In this document: positions 6,035 through 7,929 of the stretch, piece by piece
Position numbering within the stretch: position 1 is the stretch's first letter
How the letters are laid out: every line of letters begins with the position of its first letter
Source of the DNA: Chlamydiia bacterium
GTDB lineage: Bacteria > Chlamydiota > Chlamydiia > Chlamydiales > FEN-1388
Assembly (NCBI GenBank): GCA_003170575.1
Contig: PMZB01000162.1
Location: forward strand, 1 to 7,929
Direction: 5' to 3'
DNA: 7,929 nt
The notes under the pieces: model-generated
The model's database searches: none
What the model was told of the DNA's origin: nothing
What the model saw: only the letters and a program-made list of their open reading frames with translations
Translations under genes and position numbers: made by a program

Positions 6035-7029
6035 CAGATGCCCTCAGAAATAACCTGCAGCTCTTTATACGCACGGCTCAGCCGTTCTTTTGCTTGGGTC
6101 ATTGTCTTTTCGTTGATATCGCTTCCAAAACAGAACGAAACGGCTGTCATTGCATCCAAAAAGGATATGCCAATACAGGGGAGCATTCTCTCCAGCAAAG
6201 GAAATGGCCCTCCGCCTATTGTTGCAAACATATCTCTTCGAGCCAAAGTAAAAAGAAGAAGCTCATTTTTTACTTTCTTGAACTGTATGCAGGAGATATG
6301 GGGAGCCCGCTCAGCATGACCCCAAAGAACATCTTCCCCTTCCTCAAACAGGGCCCGCAACCGAGCAACTTCTGTAGTAAAAAAGAGCTCCTGAGAAAAC
6401 GCCTTTTCTACACTGTTCACAAAAAGATGAAGCTGCCCAACAGTTGTTTCCCGCCTCTCTAAGGGAGTGCCTCTTGCAGCCACACATGAAAGGCCAATGG
6501 GAACTCCTAATGCCGCTCCACGCACCAACACATAATCAGCAAGCTCCAGAATACCTTCTAGCGGCACTTTTCCCAAGGCATAGCTTATATCAAGAGCTAC
6601 GCAACTCTCTTTTTCTTTTGCTCTTTCAAGCACGTCTTTGCCGACAATTACCCCAGTCAAGGGGTGCACATACTGCAAGAAAACAAGACCACCCTCTGGC
6701 TCTTCTTTCTCCCGAAGATAGTGTACGTCAATATCTCCTCGAGCCTCATCACAAGCAGAGAGAGCGGCATTAGAGTCGGTTAAAAACACACTGACCTTTT
6801 TCCTGCCGCTTGAGCGAATAATGGCTTTTGGAATGTCGTCCCAGCTGGATGTGATAAAATACCTGCTTTCTTGATCCATCAAAAAGCAAGAACGAACCCG
6901 CGTATCAGCTTCCTCGAAAGCCTTGTCTAAGCCATGCATAATTCCGTAGGAAGAAGACATTTCCCCCCATAAATCTTTCCCAAGGCCATCTTGCGGCATA
7001 GTCTCAGTGGCATTATCCAGGTAGATCAC
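6034..7029 (-). CDS. NifS-like (cysteine desulfurase family) protein, apparently lacking catalytic residues
   Basis: This is a fold-type I PLP-enzyme homologue of 331 residues, shorter than the usual 380-400. Family landmarks: MIYLDNATETMP at the N-terminus (compare IYLDNNATT), SYGIMHGLDKAFEEADTRVR (27-46), FITSSWDD (58-65, in place of FTSGATES), LVFLQYVHPLTGVI (115-128) and LDISYALGKVPL (146-157), whose Asp147 matches the PLP-nitrogen aspartate. The PLP-lysine motif SxHKxxGPKG is replaced by VRGAALGVPIG (169-179), with no lysine anywhere between residues 155 and 208. The catalytic-cysteine loop SSGSAC is replaced by ATIGGGPFP (269-277). Desulfurase activity is therefore unlikely. The frame is intact with normal coding character, so it is not an obvious pseudogene. 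GTG at 7027-7029 overlaps the obg stop (GTGA) and has GGAG 7 bases upstream. It sits between obg and the nifU-like gene in one operon. Confidence 0.85.
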   Translation of the reverse strand: MIYLDNATETMPQDGLGKDLWGEMSSSYGIMHGLDKAFEEADTRVRSCFLMDQESRYFITSSWDDIPKAIIRSSGRKKVSVFLTDSNAALSACDEARGDIDVHYLREKEEPEGGLVFLQYVHPLTGVIVGKDVLERAKEKESCVALDISYALGKVPLEGILELADYVLVRGAALGVPIGLSCVAARGTPLERRETTVGQLHLFVNSVEKAFSQELFFTTEVARLRALFEEGEDVLWGHAERAPHISCIQFKKVKNELLLFTLARRDMFATIGGGPFPLLERMLPCIGISFLDAMTAVSFCFGSDINEKTMTQAKERLSRAYKELQVISEGI

Positions 7030-7929
7030 ACAAGAGCTCCGATGATTGTCTTCAGGTCTTCAAGACCCTCTCCCTCTAAGGCAGATATTTCTATCACATA
7101 AGGATGGGAAACACCATCCCTAAATGCTTTCACAAGCTCTTTTGAGGTCTCCACATCGCATTTATTCAGTACGCAACAGCTTGGCCGGTCAAGAAGCCCT
7201 GGGTTATAGCTCATGAGCTCTCTTTTTAGCACAGCAAAATCATCCATGGGAGTGCGCCCTTCAGTGCCTCCGGCATCAAGGATAAAGAGCAAAACTTTAG
7301 TTCGTTCAATATGGCGCAAAAATTCTAATCCGAGTCCTTTATTTTGGTGTGCGCCTTCAATAATGCCTGGGATATCGCTGAGCACAACTCTTCTTTCACC
7401 ATATTCGATGATTCCAAGATTGGGTGTCAGGGTAGTAAAAGGATAGGCGGCAATTTCGACCTCTCGACAGGCAAGCTTTGAAAGCAACGTAGATTTTCCA
7501 GCATTGGGAAACCCGACAAGCCCAACGTCAGCGATTAATTTCAGCTCAAACTCAACCAGTTTTCTTTCCCCAGCTTCCCCATCTGTTGCAATAGTTGGAG
7601 ACCTATTTGTAGGGCTTTTAAAGTGATCATTCCCTCGTCCGCCTTTTCCACCGCGGCACAGAACAAAGGTTTCATGCTCCTTTACTCCATCAAACAGCAC
7701 GTCTCCAGTCTCAAGATCTCTCAAAATCGTTCCAGGAGGAACTTTAAGCGTGATATCTTCTCCATCTTTTCCCTTTCTACAACTACCAGCGCCTTTTCCC
7801 CCATTTTCTGCATGAGCCTTTCGCACATGACGATACCATTCCAGGCCACAGCTGTTTGGGTCTACGTATACAAATACGGATCCGCCCTTGCCGCCATCAC
7901 CGCCAGCTGGCCCGCCCTTAGGAATATAT
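7026..7929 (-). CDS. obg: Obg GTPase, 5' end cut by window edge
   Basis: Obg/CgtA is an essential GTPase that binds the 50S ribosomal subunit during assembly and responds to guanine nucleotide levels. The reading frame stays open to the right edge: 34 codons beyond the apparent start at 7826 translate to YIPKGGPAGGDGGKGGSVF and onward, the glycine-rich Obg fold, so about 35 N-terminal residues lie outside. Within the rest, numbering from 7826, the G domain shows G1 GFPNAGKST (105-113), G2 YPFTTLTPNLG (128-138), G3 DIPGIIEGAH (151-160), G4 NKCD (221-224) and G5 SAL (248-250). The protein ends soon after the G domain (EDLKTIIGALV), so the extra C-terminal domain found in some Obg proteins is absent. 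Its TGA overlaps the GTG of the NifS-like gene, making obg the upstream gene of this operon. Confidence 0.95.
   Translation of the reverse strand, partial: YIPKGGPAGGDGGKGGSVFVYVDPNSCGLEWYRHVRKAHAENGGKGAGSCRKGKDGEDITLKVPPGTILRDLETGDVLFDGVKEHETFVLCRGGKGGRGNDHFKSPTNRSPTIATDGEAGERKLVEFELKLIADVGLVGFPNAGKSTLLSKLACREVEIAAYPFTTLTPNLGIIEYGERRVVLSDIPGIIEGAHQNKGLGLEFLRHIERTKVLLFILDAGGTEGRTPMDDFAVLKRELMSYNPGLLDRPSCCVLNKCDVETSKELVKAFRDGVSHPYVIEISALEGEGLEDLKTIIGALV

Noticed and set aside
6034..7029. NifS-like gene as a pseudogene
   Set aside because: The frame is uninterrupted over 331 codons, both ends overlap neighbouring genes in coupled fashion and a good ribosome binding site is present; only the active-site residues are lost.
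7026..7826. Obg starting at the first apparent start codon (7826)
   Set aside because: That codon is an internal GTG; the frame stays open to the window edge and encodes the conserved glycine-rich Obg N-terminal domain, so the gene is partial.

Overview
The window looks like chromosomal DNA of a member of the Chlamydiae, most likely an environmental (amoeba-associated, Parachlamydia/Waddlia/Simkania-type) lineage rather than Chlamydiaceae. From memory, Chlamydia trachomatis carries nifU-like (CT720), nifS-like (CT721), birA (CT725) and rodA (CT726) in one short neighbourhood, and the same four families occur here in a compatible order. The NAD synthetase genes and the Sel1-repeat gene fit the larger environmental genomes better. 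This assignment is an inference from gene content; no rRNA gene is present.

Layout. Bases 1-148 are non-coding and hold one strong hairpin. Bases 149-3394 form a tightly packed minus-strand operon read from right to left: rodA (cell-wall glycosyltransferase), a 144-residue beta-rich protein of unknown function, a C-N hydrolase with the sequence signature of the glutaminase half of glutamine-dependent NAD+ synthetase, and the NAD+ synthetase itself. Each junction overlaps by 1 to 4 bases, so translation is probably coupled. Bases 3395-3718 are a long intergenic stretch carrying three copies of a 24-bp palindrome centred 42 and 41 bp apart. On the plus strand follow a Sel1-repeat protein with a hydrophobic N-terminal part (3719-4540) and a monofunctional biotin protein ligase, birA (4628-5365).

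From 5321 to the right edge the minus strand carries a second overlapping operon, read right to left: obg (ribosome-assembly GTPase, cut by the window edge), a NifS-like protein and a NifU-like protein. birA and the nifU-like gene converge and overlap by 45 bp.

Functional reading. The left operon joins peptidoglycan elongation/division with NAD+ production from deamido-NAD, with ammonia presumably supplied by the adjacent glutaminase. The right operon is the main surprise. By eye, the NifS-like protein has no lysine in the PLP-anchoring segment and no cysteine in the catalytic loop. The NifU-like protein has lost all three cysteine ligands of its IscU-like half but keeps the CxxC of its NFU half. 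The pair therefore looks like a coordinately degenerated or repurposed iron-sulfur module rather than a working desulfurase/scaffold pair. The other points worth attention are the phased palindromes beside the Sel1 gene, at what is otherwise a conserved birA/rodA junction, and the two-gene form of glutamine-dependent NAD+ synthetase.
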